Assembly (NCBI GenBank): GCA_902790885.1
Contig: CADATR010000029.1
Span: forward strand, 1 to 15,175
Source: an uncultured Eubacteriales bacterium
GTDB lineage: Bacteria; Bacillota_A; Clostridia; Peptostreptococcales; Anaerovoracaceae
Length of the DNA: 15,175 bases
Reading direction: 5' to 3'
The notes below the pieces were generated by a model. That model saw nothing but the letters and a program-made list of their open reading frames with translations. It made no database searches and was not told the origin of the DNA. Of the stretch, positions 1 through 7,616 are shown piece after piece (position 1 is the first letter of the stretch; the number at the start of each line of letters is the position of its first letter). Made by a program: the position numbers and the translations under genes.

Positions 1-278
1 GACTGAAAATAAGCAAGGTAACAGGCATCAGGCCATTTTTCTGAAAGCCTGCTTATCTGATCACTTATCGACTCCGAATAATCCGTATCAGATGCTGAAA
101 CGTGTGATGCGAGCTCGCCCGATCCGCCCTCAGAACAAAAGGCGCAGCCGCCAAATCCTGCCGTGCCGTCTCTGTTGGGGCAGGTGAAGCCGGCGTCTAT
201 GCTCAGTTTGACTGTTTTGCGCCCGAAAACGTTCTTAAGATGATCGCCTATCGAATTATATCTTTCACCACCTTGCAT
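1..278 (-). CDS. Radical SAM protein, TIGR01212/YhcC-like (5' part, runs off the left edge)
   Basis: Reading leftward from the ATG at 276-278 gives 92 complete codons with no stop before the window edge. The protein begins MQGGERYNSIGDHLKNVFG and continues with the motif CPNRDGT...GGCAFCSEGGSGE. C33, C45 and C48 are the expected [4Fe-4S] cluster ligands of this radical SAM family, whose members share the 'KLSxDAGFTCPNRDG' and 'CxFCSxxGSG' signatures. A GGAGG on the minus strand (290-294) lies 11 bases before the ATG and supports this start. Members are usually about 300 residues, so roughly two thirds lies outside the window. The exact reaction is not settled for most members; YhcC-type proteins resemble Elp3-like radical SAM enzymes. 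The gene is divergent from queH. Family assignment is confident, function is not. Confidence 0.88.
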   Translation of the reverse strand, partial: MQGGERYNSIGDHLKNVFGRKTVKLSIDAGFTCPNRDGTAGFGGCAFCSEGGSGELASHVSASDTDYSESISDQISRLSEKWPDACYLAYFQ

Positions 279-299
279 GTATCAAGGGACCTCCGTTTG

Positions 300-308
300 T
301 GATACAAT
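300..308 (+). promoter_or_regulatory. Extended -10 promoter for the queH-led transcription unit
   Basis: TGATACAAT fits the extended -10 consensus TGnTATAAT with one mismatch. No good -35 hexamer stands 16-18 bases upstream (tatcaa at 280-285), which is usual for extended -10 promoters. Transcription would begin near 315 and give a leader of about 40 bases before the queH start. The element lies just upstream of the Shine-Dalgarno sequence of the divergent radical SAM gene, so the two units share a very compact control region of about 75 bases. No convincing promoter for the leftward gene could be picked out. Confidence 0.5.
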
Positions 309-354
309 AGAATGAATTATTGCGTATCCCGTTATCAGCGGAAAGGAAAGAGCG

Positions 355-1011
355 TTGGAAAAAACTTCAGGCTGCATGCCGCAGCTCGGCTGCGATGAAA
401 TGAATATCATTACCGGAGAGCTTTCCGGGGCGGCTCTCATGCCTAGGAAGCCTTCCGTTCTGCTGCACGCCTGCTGCGGGCCGTGTTCAACCTCGTGTGT
501 GGAGAGAACAGCCGCCGACTACGCTCTGACTCTGTATTATTATAATCCAAATATAACTGACAGAGAAGAGTACTACCTGAGGCGCGACACTCTGCTGCAC
601 TTCCTGGAGGCGTTCAACGAGGAGCATAAGGACTTCTATACAGTAGGTTATATAGAAGGCGCGTATGAGCCTGAAAGATATCTGCTCAAGGCTTCACCGC
701 TGGCGGATGAACCTGAAGGCGGAAGACGCTGTGACCTGTGCTTCGCGATGAGACTCAGCGAGACAGCGAGGATGGCGAAGGAGCTCGGCATGGACTACTT
801 TACAACAACGATGTCTGTGAGTCCTCACAAAAACTATGATAAGATCAGGGCTCTCGGACTTGCTCTTGAGGAAGAGACAGGTGTGAGATTCCTTGATATC
901 GACTTCAAGAAGAAGAACGGATTCGGAAGAAGTGTAGAGCTTTCAAAAAAGTACGGACTGTACAGACAAAACTTCTGCGGATGCGAATTCGCAAGATATA
1001 ACGCAAAATAG
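355..1011 (+). CDS. queH: Epoxyqueuosine reductase QueH
   Basis: QueH reduces epoxyqueuosine to queuosine in tRNA, the last step of queuosine modification at the wobble position, in bacteria that lack the cobalamin-dependent QueG. The family (formerly DUF208) is recognised from LLHACCGPCSTSC (residues 36-48), CDLCFAMRL (126-134), the SVSPHKN segment (154-160) and C208/C210 in NFCGCEF near the C-terminus. These cysteines are those expected to hold the iron-sulfur cluster and neighbouring metal or disulfide. The length of 218 residues is normal. The start is uncertain. TTG at 355 has the best ribosome binding site (AAAGGA at 342-347, 7 bases away), but ATG codons at 376, 400 and 439 are in frame, and the conserved domain begins only at about residue 33. 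It is the first gene of the unit, 31 bases before asnA. Confidence 0.92.
   Translation: MEKTSGCMPQLGCDEMNIITGELSGAALMPRKPSVLLHACCGPCSTSCVERTAADYALTLYYYNPNITDREEYYLRRDTLLHFLEAFNEEHKDFYTVGYIEGAYEPERYLLKASPLADEPEGGRRCDLCFAMRLSETARMAKELGMDYFTTTMSVSPHKNYDKIRALGLALEEETGVRFLDIDFKKKNGFGRSVELSKKYGLYRQNFCGCEFARYNAK
380..394 (+). repeat. Small perfect hairpin near the queH start
   Basis: CGCAGC-TCG-GCTGCG forms a 6-bp G+C-rich stem with a 3-base loop. It lies 25 bases inside the gene if TTG 355 is the start, and ends 5 bases before the alternative ATG at 400. If translation began at 400, the structure would occupy the ribosome binding position, which argues against that start. No U-tract follows, so it is not a terminator. 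It may be chance. Confidence 0.3.
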
Positions 1012-1042
1012 AGCAAGGGACTAAGAACAAGGAGAAAGAACA

Positions 1043-2053
1043 ATGAGCAAACTATTCATTCCAAAAGACTATACGCCTATTCTCGATCCGACGGAAACCC
1101 AGAGGGCCATCAAAAGGATCAAGGATCATTTCCAGAAAGAGCTTGCAGACAAGCTCAATCTCGGCAGAGTATCGGCTCCTCTGTTTGTTATTCCTGAATC
1201 CGGGCTCAACGACAATCTGAACGGATATGAGAGAAGGGTCGAATTCACGATCAAGGACATGAACGAGCAGCACGTTGAAGTCGTGCAGTCGCTTGCGAAG
1301 TGGAAGAGAATGGCGCTCGGAAGATACAACGCGGAACCCGGACGCGGACTCTACACGGACATGAACGCGATCAGACGTGATGAAGAGCTCGACAACATCC
1401 ACTCGATATATGTAGATCAGTGGGACTGGGAGAGAGTTATAACTGCCGATCAGAGAAACGATGAATTCCTTGAACACATAGTAAAGCTCATTTACTGGTG
1501 CATAAAGGATCTCGGCGACTATGTGAATGATCACTACCCACAGATCGGGATCGACCTTCCTGACAAGATCAAATTCATCGATTCGCAGGAGCTCGAGGAC
1601 TGGTATCCGGACAACACAGCAAAGGAAAGAGAGCGTTTCGCAGCGGAAGAATACGGCGCTGTATTTGTGAAGCGCATCGGCTGCGCGCTCAGATCGGGCA
1701 AGAAGCACGACGGCAGAGCTCCTGACTACGACGACTGGGAACTCAACGGAGACATCATACTCTGGAACCCTGTGCTTGAAGACGCCTTCGAGATCAGCTC
1801 CATGGGCATTCGTGTCGATGCCGAATCGATGCTCCGCCAGCTTGAGATAGACGGCAAGGAAGACAGAAAAGAACTTAAATTCCACCAGGATATCATAAAC
1901 AACAGGCTTCCGCTTACAGTAGGCGGCGGTATCGGACAGAGCAGACTCTGCATGTTCTTCCTCAAAAAGGCTCATATCGGAGAGGTGCAGGTGTCGGTAT
2001 GGCCTGAAGACATGTATAAGGAGTGCTCTGAAAACAATATATTCCTCCTGTAA
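1043..2053 (+). CDS. asnA: Aspartate-ammonia ligase (asparagine synthetase A)
   Basis: AsnA makes asparagine from aspartate, ammonia and ATP (giving AMP and PPi) in the cytoplasm. Unlike AsnB it uses ammonia rather than glutamine. The 336-residue product matches the family's usual length of about 330. The fold is that of class II aminoacyl-tRNA synthetases, close to AspRS. Visible family segments are FVIPESGLNDNLNGYERRV (48-66), AKWKRMALGRY (85-95), SIYVDQWDWE (121-130) and the C-terminal ATP-binding GGGIGQSR (294-301). AAGGAG at 1029-1034 stands 8 bases before the ATG. The gene lies between queH and priA with short gaps. Nothing in the gap suggests separate control, and no T-box or asparagine-responsive leader is seen. 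Confidence 0.97.
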   Translation: MSKLFIPKDYTPILDPTETQRAIKRIKDHFQKELADKLNLGRVSAPLFVIPESGLNDNLNGYERRVEFTIKDMNEQHVEVVQSLAKWKRMALGRYNAEPGRGLYTDMNAIRRDEELDNIHSIYVDQWDWERVITADQRNDEFLEHIVKLIYWCIKDLGDYVNDHYPQIGIDLPDKIKFIDSQELEDWYPDNTAKERERFAAEEYGAVFVKRIGCALRSGKKHDGRAPDYDDWELNGDIILWNPVLEDAFEISSMGIRVDAESMLRQLEIDGKEDRKELKFHQDIINNRLPLTVGGGIGQSRLCMFFLKKAHIGEVQVSVWPEDMYKECSENNIFLL

Positions 2054-2070
2054 CATATTTGTGACATCAG

Positions 2071-4065
2071 ATGCAGTACATAGATGTAGTCATTGACAGT
2101 AAAAGCGTAAATACGGACAGCTTCTATACCTATAAGGCGCCTGATGAGGTGCAGCCGGGAGCAAAGCTGACAGTACCTTTCGCAAGAAGGCGCAAAAGTG
2201 TCGATGCGTACTGTGTCGCTGCGGGAGTAAGCTGCGCCCTCGATGATTCAAAAGTCAAAGAGATCGACACATTCGATCCGGAGCGCTCGCTGAACAGCGA
2301 GATGGTCGGGACGGCCGTGTGGATGCGCAGACGATATGGAATAAAATACATCGACGGCCTCAAGATGTTTGCCGTGGACGGCAAACGAGAAAAGGCGCTC
2401 AATGCGGGAGAGGGCATCGAGGCTTCCGATCCCGGATATGAGCTTACAGAAGAGCAGAAGGCGGCGTCGGACCGGATATGCGGCTCTCTGGAAAAGCACG
2501 AGACTAAGGCATATCTCATAAAGGGCGTAACAAACAGCGGCAAGACAGAAGTTTATATAAGGGCTGCCGCTAAGGCGCTTGAGGAGGGACGCTCGGCAAT
2601 AATACTCCTGCCCGAGATAGCGCTCGCCTCACAGGTGGCTCAGCGCTTCAGAGAGCGATTCGGAAGCGATAAAATAGCCACTCTTCACAGCAGACTGAAG
2701 AAATCAGAGCGTCTTTCCGAATGGATGAGGATAAGGCGCGGCGAGGCCAGGATAGTCATAGGGGCAAGAACGTCGGTATTTGCGCCGCTTGACAATATAG
2801 GAGTTATCGTAATAGACGAGGAGCACGAGAGCACCTATAAGTCCGACCACAATCCTAAGTACGAGACTGTCGATATAGCCTTCAAGAGAGCATCGCTTTC
2901 AGGCGCTGTACTGGTGCTTGGAAGCGCGACTCCGGCTGTGACATCCTATTACAGGGCAAAGACAGGGATCTATGAGCTCATTGAGATGAAAGAGCGCATA
3001 GGAGACAGCGTGATGCCTGCGATAGAGATCATCGACATGCGCAAAGAAGCTGCAGCGGGCAATACAAGCGTCATCTCAAGAGAGCTTGCCCGCAGGATCG
3101 ACAGATCGCTCAGCCGCAAAGAGCAGGTGATACTCTTCCTCAACCGCAGAGGCTTCTCAACGCGCATACTGTGTCCGGACTGCGGATTCGTGATGAGCTG
3201 CCCGGACTGCGGCATATCGCTGACGTATCATAAATCGGTGAACGCCGCGGTGTGTCACTACTGCGGCAAAAAGTTCCCTGTCACGGATAAGTGCCCGGAC
3301 TGCGGCAGCAGCTTCATAAGATACGCGGGCGCAGGCACAGAAAAGGTAGAGGAAGAAGTGCGCCGCATCTGGCCTGACGCCGGCGTCGACAGGTTCGATA
3401 TCGACACCGCCTCAGCTGCAGATGATCCGGTGAAGGTTATCAGCGACTTCCAGAAGGGGCGTACGGACATACTCGTAGGCACGCAGCTCCTTGCAAAAGG
3501 GCTGGATTTCAGGAATGTAGGGCTCGTAGGCATCATCAATGCCGATGTGAGCCTCAATATCCCTGATTACAGGTCTTCGGAGCGCACCTATCAGCTTATC
3601 ACTCAGGTCGCCGGCAGGGCCGGGCGCGCGGGCGGAGAAAGCAGCGTGCTGATCCAGACTTATGAGCCCGGAAGCGACGTTATAGTAGAGGCGGCGGCCG
3701 GTGACTACGAAAGCTTCTACGAAGCCGAGCTTCTTCACAGAAGCATTATGAATTATCCGCCTTACTCTGATATAATCTCGGTCGGACTTGTCGCTGACGA
3801 TGAGGACACGGCCATGGAGTACGCCAGTGCCTTCCGGAGCAGGCTGATAAGCCTCAGATCGGCACCTGAAGGAGCATCGGTAATGATGCCGAGGTTAGAT
3901 GAGAGACGAAGCGACGGAAGAGCGAGGGCTGTGTTCATGATAAAAGCCCCGCGCGGGAGCCGCGCCGGATATGTCAGCGAATACATGGCTTTCCGTGAGC
4001 GCATGACTGAAAACAGGGTTCCGGCATTCATAGAAATAGATATAAACCCATACGGGTCAGTATAA
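2071..4065 (+). CDS. priA: Primosomal protein N' (PriA), replication restart helicase, short form
   Basis: PriA binds stalled or collapsed forks and reloads the replicative helicase; it is a 3'-5' SF2 DNA helicase. Domains in order are a 3'-DNA-end binding domain (about 1-105), Walker A GVTNSGKTE (152-160), DEEH (249-252) and motif III LGSATP (283-288). A zinc region follows with eight cysteines (C368, C371, C377, C380, C395, C398, C408, C411), then GTQLLAKGLDF (470-480), the QVAGRAGR arginine-finger motif (512-519) and a C-terminal domain. The Walker A lysine is residue 158, against 230 in E. coli PriA, and total length is 664 against 732. The stretch that normally holds the winged-helix domain is therefore missing or very reduced. 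The ATG lies 17 bases after asnA with no obvious Shine-Dalgarno sequence, so translational coupling or weak initiation is likely. The helicase motifs appear intact. Confidence 0.96.
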   Translation: MQYIDVVIDSKSVNTDSFYTYKAPDEVQPGAKLTVPFARRRKSVDAYCVAAGVSCALDDSKVKEIDTFDPERSLNSEMVGTAVWMRRRYGIKYIDGLKMFAVDGKREKALNAGEGIEASDPGYELTEEQKAASDRICGSLEKHETKAYLIKGVTNSGKTEVYIRAAAKALEEGRSAIILLPEIALASQVAQRFRERFGSDKIATLHSRLKKSERLSEWMRIRRGEARIVIGARTSVFAPLDNIGVIVIDEEHESTYKSDHNPKYETVDIAFKRASLSGAVLVLGSATPAVTSYYRAKTGIYELIEMKERIGDSVMPAIEIIDMRKEAAAGNTSVISRELARRIDRSLSRKEQVILFLNRRGFSTRILCPDCGFVMSCPDCGISLTYHKSVNAAVCHYCGKKFPVTDKCPDCGSSFIRYAGAGTEKVEEEVRRIWPDAGVDRFDIDTASAADDPVKVISDFQKGRTDILVGTQLLAKGLDFRNVGLVGIINADVSLNIPDYRSSERTYQLITQVAGRAGRAGGESSVLIQTYEPGSDVIVEAAAGDYESFYEAELLHRSIMNYPPYSDIISVGLVADDEDTAMEYASAFRSRLISLRSAPEGASVMMPRLDERRSDGRARAVFMIKAPRGSRAGYVSEYMAFRERMTENRVPAFIEIDINPYGSV

Positions 4066-4084
4066 ATAACAGGAAGTACAGGAA

Positions 4085-4672
4085 ATGGCACTAAGAAATA
4101 TCACTATCAGAGGCGATGAGATACTCGCCAAAAAATGCAAACCGGTAAAGGAGATCACTCCGCGCATCGCGCAGGCCTGCGCTGACATGGTTGAGACCAT
4201 GATAGAGGCAGACGGAGTGGGCATCGCTGCTCCGCAGATAGGCATCATGAAGAGATTCTTCATAGCCATGCCTCATGTGGATGCTGAAGACGAGGAGACG
4301 AGAAACAGGATCTACGTTATGATCAACCCTGCGATCACCTATAAGGAAGGGACACAGGAGTCCAGTGAGGGCTGCCTTTCGGTGCCGGGATACATGGGCC
4401 TTGTGGACAGGCCTTACAAAATAAGGATAAAGGGAACGGATCTTCAGGGCGAGGAGCACGAGTACGAATTCGAAGGATTCGAAGCAACCGTATTCTGTCA
4501 TGAATACGACCACCTCGACGGGATACTGTATTCCGACATCGCGAAAGACATGATGACTGTAGAAGAGTACTCAGAGATACTCCATGAGCTGCAGGAGAGC
4601 CATGCGGACGATGATGAGGAAGACGGCAATGCTGAGATCTGGGAAAAGAAGAGAGAAAGAAGCAATCAGTAG
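4085..4672 (+). CDS. def: Peptide deformylase
   Basis: Peptide deformylase removes the formyl group from the N-terminal methionine of new proteins at the ribosome exit. All three family motifs are present: GVGIAAPQ (44-51), EGCLSVPG (95-102, metal ligand C97) and HEYDH (139-143, metal ligands H139 and H143, catalytic E140). The 195-residue length is at the long end because of an acidic, charged tail after about residue 165 that includes DDDEED. AGGAAG at 4071-4076, 8 bases before the ATG, supports the start. The stop codon is followed directly by the fmt ATG, so the deformylase and formyltransferase, which act at opposite ends of the formyl-Met cycle, are probably co-translated. Confidence 0.97.
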   Translation: MALRNITIRGDEILAKKCKPVKEITPRIAQACADMVETMIEADGVGIAAPQIGIMKRFFIAMPHVDAEDEETRNRIYVMINPAITYKEGTQESSEGCLSVPGYMGLVDRPYKIRIKGTDLQGEEHEYEFEGFEATVFCHEYDHLDGILYSDIAKDMMTVEEYSEILHELQESHADDDEEDGNAEIWEKKRERSNQ

Positions 4673-5617
4673 ATGAAGATAGTATTTATGGGCACACCCG
4701 CTTTCGCGGCAAGGTCACTTCAGAAATTGATAGATGAGGGTTATGATATACCGCTCGTGGTGACACAGCCCGACAGAAAAGGCAACCGGAATAAGATGAT
4801 ACTGTCAGAGGTCAGGAAGCTGGCGATCGATCACGGCATCGAGACAGCTCAGCCGACGCGTATCAGAAAGGATCCGGAGCTCATAGAGCGCATCAGGGAG
4901 ATAGCGCCTGACATGATAGTCGTAGCGGCTTTCGGACAGATACTTCCGAAGTCGGTCCTCGATATCCCGAGGCTTGGATGCATCAATGTGCACGGCTCGC
5001 TCCTGCCGAAACTCAGGGGGGCTTCGCCTATGCAGGCCGCAGTGCTTCAGGGACTTGATGAAACAGGCATTACCATAATGCGCATGGCCGAGGGGCTCGA
5101 CACCGGCGACATGATCAGCAGATGCGCGTGCGGCATACGCGGCATGGACTTTACGGAGGTATCCGAACTGCTCGCGGAAGCAGGAGCAAAGCTTCTGGCT
5201 GAGACCATTCCGACGATCGCGGACGGGACCGCGGTATATGAGCCGCAGAACAATGATGAAGCCACTTATGCCGGGATGATATCAAAAGCGGACGGATTTA
5301 CGGATTTCAACGAGCCTGCTGAGAATATTGAACGCAAGATAAGGGCTTTCATAGAATGGCCGGCGTGCTACAGCTGGCTTGACGGACAGCAGATCAAGTT
5401 CTACAAGGCTGAAGTGATAGACGAAGACCCGGACGGAGAGCCGGGAACTGTAAGTCTTACGGATAAGAAAAGTTATTATATCAATTGCCTGAGCGGCAAG
5501 CTGAGAGTACTCGAGCAGCAGCTCCAGGGGAAAAAGCGTATGAGCGCCGGAGACTTCATGAGGGGGCACAAGCTCTCAGCCGGAGACAGGTTCGGCGCGG
5601 AGGAGGGGATATTATGA
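4673..5617 (+). CDS. fmt: Methionyl-tRNA formyltransferase
   Basis: Fmt transfers a formyl group from 10-formyl-tetrahydrofolate to initiator Met-tRNA. The N-terminal Rossmann-like domain opens with KIVFMGTPAFAA. The catalytic triad is N105 and H107 in NVHGSLLPKLRGASP, plus D143 in EGLDTGDM. The C-terminal tRNA-binding domain covers about residues 205-305, with RKIRAFIEWPACYSW. The 314-residue length is typical. The gene starts on the base after the def stop with only a weak purine-rich sequence inside def, which implies coupling. Its end overlaps the next start in an ATGA arrangement (stop TGA 5615-5617, next ATG 5614). Confidence 0.97.
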   Translation: MKIVFMGTPAFAARSLQKLIDEGYDIPLVVTQPDRKGNRNKMILSEVRKLAIDHGIETAQPTRIRKDPELIERIREIAPDMIVVAAFGQILPKSVLDIPRLGCINVHGSLLPKLRGASPMQAAVLQGLDETGITIMRMAEGLDTGDMISRCACGIRGMDFTEVSELLAEAGAKLLAETIPTIADGTAVYEPQNNDEATYAGMISKADGFTDFNEPAENIERKIRAFIEWPACYSWLDGQQIKFYKAEVIDEDPDGEPGTVSLTDKKSYYINCLSGKLRVLEQQLQGKKRMSAGDFMRGHKLSAGDRFGAEEGIL

Positions 5618-6321
5618 TGTATTATTATGACTATTCATGGTTTGTCCTTATCCCGGCCATCATTTTTACAATGATCACCCAGGCAAGGATCAACAGCGCG
5701 TACCGCACATATTCGCAGGTCCCTGTAAGCACAGGGGTCACCGGCGCCGAGGCGGCAAGAGCCATGATGGACGCCAACGGACTGTCCGGCGTGGCGATCA
5801 ATGTTCTCAACGGCGGCAATTCACTGACAAACTATTATGATCCGAAAACCAAGAGCCTCAATCTGTCGAGAGAGGTATACGCGTCGCGTTCCGTCTCTTC
5901 GGTGTGCATCGCATGCCATGAGGTAGGACACGCGCTGCAGGATGCTACCCATTACGCGCCGCTCGCGCTCAGAAACGGTATCGTACCTGCCGTCAACCTT
6001 ACTCAGATGGTTTCCTGGCCTTTGATATTCTTCGGCCTGCTCATTTCGGCGGCATCGCCATACGGGAGCATGCTTTTCCTTATCGGTGTCATATGCTTCC
6101 TCGTTGTCATCTTCTTCCACCTGATCACTCTGCCGGTCGAATTCAACGCTTCGAACCGCGCGCTTCAGAATCTGAGAGAGCTCAGGCTCGTAAATGAAGA
6201 GGATTATGTAGGGTCGAGAACTGTTCTCAGGGCCGCGGCCATGACATACGTTGCCGCTCTTGCTACTGCTGTCGCCAGCCTTCTGAGGGTATTTGTGATC
6301 GCAGGCAGCAATAGGAGATAA
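5614..6321 (+). CDS. Membrane zinc metallopeptidase, YugP-like (Zn_peptidase_2)
   Basis: This 235-residue membrane protein belongs to the YugP/Zn_peptidase_2 family (PF04298), commonly found next to fmt and rsmB in Clostridia. HEVGH (102-106) gives two zinc-binding histidines and the catalytic glutamate E103. E176 in LPVEFNAS, after the membrane segments, is the likely third ligand. Hydrophobic segments at about 9-21, 130-146, 152-173 and 206-230 place it in the cytoplasmic membrane. The reading frame is open further upstream inside fmt, but ATG 5614 is preferred: AGGAGG at 5601-5606 is 7 bases away, and the protein begins there with the usual first membrane helix. The next codon is also ATG. 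Its substrate is unknown. Confidence 0.9.
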   Translation: MMYYYDYSWFVLIPAIIFTMITQARINSAYRTYSQVPVSTGVTGAEAARAMMDANGLSGVAINVLNGGNSLTNYYDPKTKSLNLSREVYASRSVSSVCIACHEVGHALQDATHYAPLALRNGIVPAVNLTQMVSWPLIFFGLLISAASPYGSMLFLIGVICFLVVIFFHLITLPVEFNASNRALQNLRELRLVNEEDYVGSRTVLRAAAMTYVAALATAVASLLRVFVIAGSNRR

Positions 6322-6327
6322 CGCCTG

Positions 6328-7611
6328 ATGAACAACGACTGGCTTGCGGTATTTGAGGCGCTCAAGGCCGTATATACTGACGGAGCATATTCCAATATTG
6401 CAATAAACGAAGCTGTTTCGCGCCGGAATGGGCTGCGGGAGAGCTTCGTTCGCTCGTTTGCCAAAGGAGTGCTGAGAAACAGCATAAGGATCGATCATGT
6501 CATTGATACTCTCGCGGGCAAGGGCATAAAAAGCATAAAACAAAGACCGCTCATAATTCTGAGGATGGGCATATATGCGATAGATGAGCTTGACAGCGTG
6601 CCCAATCACGCTGCCGTGAACGAGGCGGTCAAGCTCGCAAAGGCTGCCGCGAAGGGGAGCGACCGCTTCGTGAACGGTATGCTGAGGAATTACCTCAGAC
6701 GCAGGGATGAGTTTGCACCTGACAAACTGGAGCCATATATCAGATACTCCATCAGCAAAGACATATTTTCACTTTTAAGCGAACAATACGGAGAAGAGGC
6801 TGTCCGCATCGCGGAGGCCTTAAATCGGCCGTCAGAGGTCTATCTGCGGGCAAATACACTCAAGGCAGACCGCGATGAGGTCATCAGAATGCTTGCTGAA
6901 GCCGGCATAGAGGGCTGCGGAGCGGAGGAAAACAGCGAAGCTATTCTTGCAAAGGGGAGCGGCATCGTCAGCTGCGATCTTTACAGACAGGGCTTTTATA
7001 CCATACAGAGCCTGTCTTCGATGATAGCTGTAAAAGCTCTTGCACCTGAGCCGGAAAGCCGGGTCCTAGACCTTTGTGCTGCTCCAGGAGGCAAGACCGG
7101 ATATATGGCTGAGATGATGGGCAACAAAGGCAGTATCACAGCCTGTGATATCCACCCGCACAGGGTGATGCTCACGCAGTACGCGATGGAGAGGCTCGGC
7201 GTGAGCATATGCACTGCAGAAGAGCGTGATGCTGCAGTGTATGATGACTCGCTCATGGAATCCTTTGACTATGTGCTTGCTGATGTTCCGTGTTCAGGAC
7301 TTGGCGTAGCGGCCAGCAAGCCCGAGGTAAAACTGAACGCCGATCCTTCCGGATTCGACGCTCTTATCGACATTCAGAAGCGGATACTGACGAACGCGCT
7401 AAGGTACGTGAAACCGGGCGGAAGGCTTGAATATTCAACCTGTACGCTTAATAAAAACGAAAACGAAAAACTTGTTAAACAAGTATTAAGCAAAGAAGGC
7501 ACTTCATTCAGCATTGTTGAAATGTCAACATTAATGCCATATAATGGCAAAGTAGGATTTTTCTATTGTATTATAGGGAAAAATATAATTTCTGACAGGA
7601 CGGAGAACTGA
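6328..7611 (+). CDS. rsmB: 16S rRNA (cytosine-967-C5)-methyltransferase RsmB
   Basis: RsmB methylates C967 of 16S rRNA with S-adenosylmethionine. The 427-residue product has an N-terminal NusB-like RNA-binding domain (about 5-125, with RMGIYAIDELDSVPNHAAVNEAV) and a C-terminal NOL1/NOP2/Sun methyltransferase domain. The SAM-binding motif DLCAAPGGKT is at 248-257, DVPCSG at 319-324 (C322), and YSTCT at 369-373 holds the nucleophile C372. The last 55 codons are distinctly AT-rich, about 31% G+C by hand count, and depart from the usual family ending (PYNGKVGFFYC where PHxDGTDGFF is common). This stretch contains the promoter for stp-pknB. The gene starts 6 bases after the metallopeptidase stop, with AGGAG within the end of that gene. 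Confidence 0.93.
   Translation: MNNDWLAVFEALKAVYTDGAYSNIAINEAVSRRNGLRESFVRSFAKGVLRNSIRIDHVIDTLAGKGIKSIKQRPLIILRMGIYAIDELDSVPNHAAVNEAVKLAKAAAKGSDRFVNGMLRNYLRRRDEFAPDKLEPYIRYSISKDIFSLLSEQYGEEAVRIAEALNRPSEVYLRANTLKADRDEVIRMLAEAGIEGCGAEENSEAILAKGSGIVSCDLYRQGFYTIQSLSSMIAVKALAPEPESRVLDLCAAPGGKTGYMAEMMGNKGSITACDIHPHRVMLTQYAMERLGVSICTAEERDAAVYDDSLMESFDYVLADVPCSGLGVAASKPEVKLNADPSGFDALIDIQKRILTNALRYVKPGGRLEYSTCTLNKNENEKLVKQVLSKEGTSFSIVEMSTLMPYNGKVGFFYCIIGKNIISDRTEN
7517..7545 (+). promoter_or_regulatory. Strong sigma-70-like promoter inside the 3' end of rsmB
   Basis: TTGAAA (7517-7522), a 17-base spacer and TATAAT (7540-7545) match the housekeeping promoter consensus at 11 of 12 positions. The predicted start near 7552 gives a leader of about 65 bases before stp. 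It lies in the AT-rich tail of rsmB and would allow stp-pknB-rsgA-rpe to be transcribed separately from the upstream translation genes. An inverted repeat overlaps the -10 box (separate entry). Confidence 0.72.
7535..7549. promoter_or_regulatory. Inverted repeat over the -10 box: possible operator
   Basis: TGCCAT-ATA-ATGGCA is a perfect inverted repeat with 6-bp arms and a 3-base centre, and it encloses the whole -10 hexamer of the preceding promoter. A repressor bound here would block RNA polymerase. No regulator gene lies nearby. Part of the symmetry follows from TATAAT itself, so chance is possible. Confidence 0.35.
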
Positions 7612-7616
7612 TTAAC

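Noticed and set aside
279..354. preQ1 riboswitch upstream of queH
   Set aside because: The leader is too short (about 40 bases), and I found no C-rich loop or A-rich tail typical of preQ1 aptamers.
1052..2056. A 334-codon open frame on the minus strand covering nearly all of asnA
   Set aside because: The plus-strand asnA match is unambiguous. The antisense product resembles no family I recognise and is explained by codon bias that removes stops from this frame.
5485..5613. N-terminal extension of the metallopeptidase into fmt
   Set aside because: It would overlap fmt by 133 bases, and its sequence is the Arg/Glu-rich out-of-frame reading of fmt. ATG 5614 has a strong ribosome binding site and begins the expected first membrane helix.
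5821..6609. A 262-codon minus-strand open frame across the metallopeptidase and rsmB
   Set aside because: It runs opposite to two well-supported genes and shows no recognisable motif.
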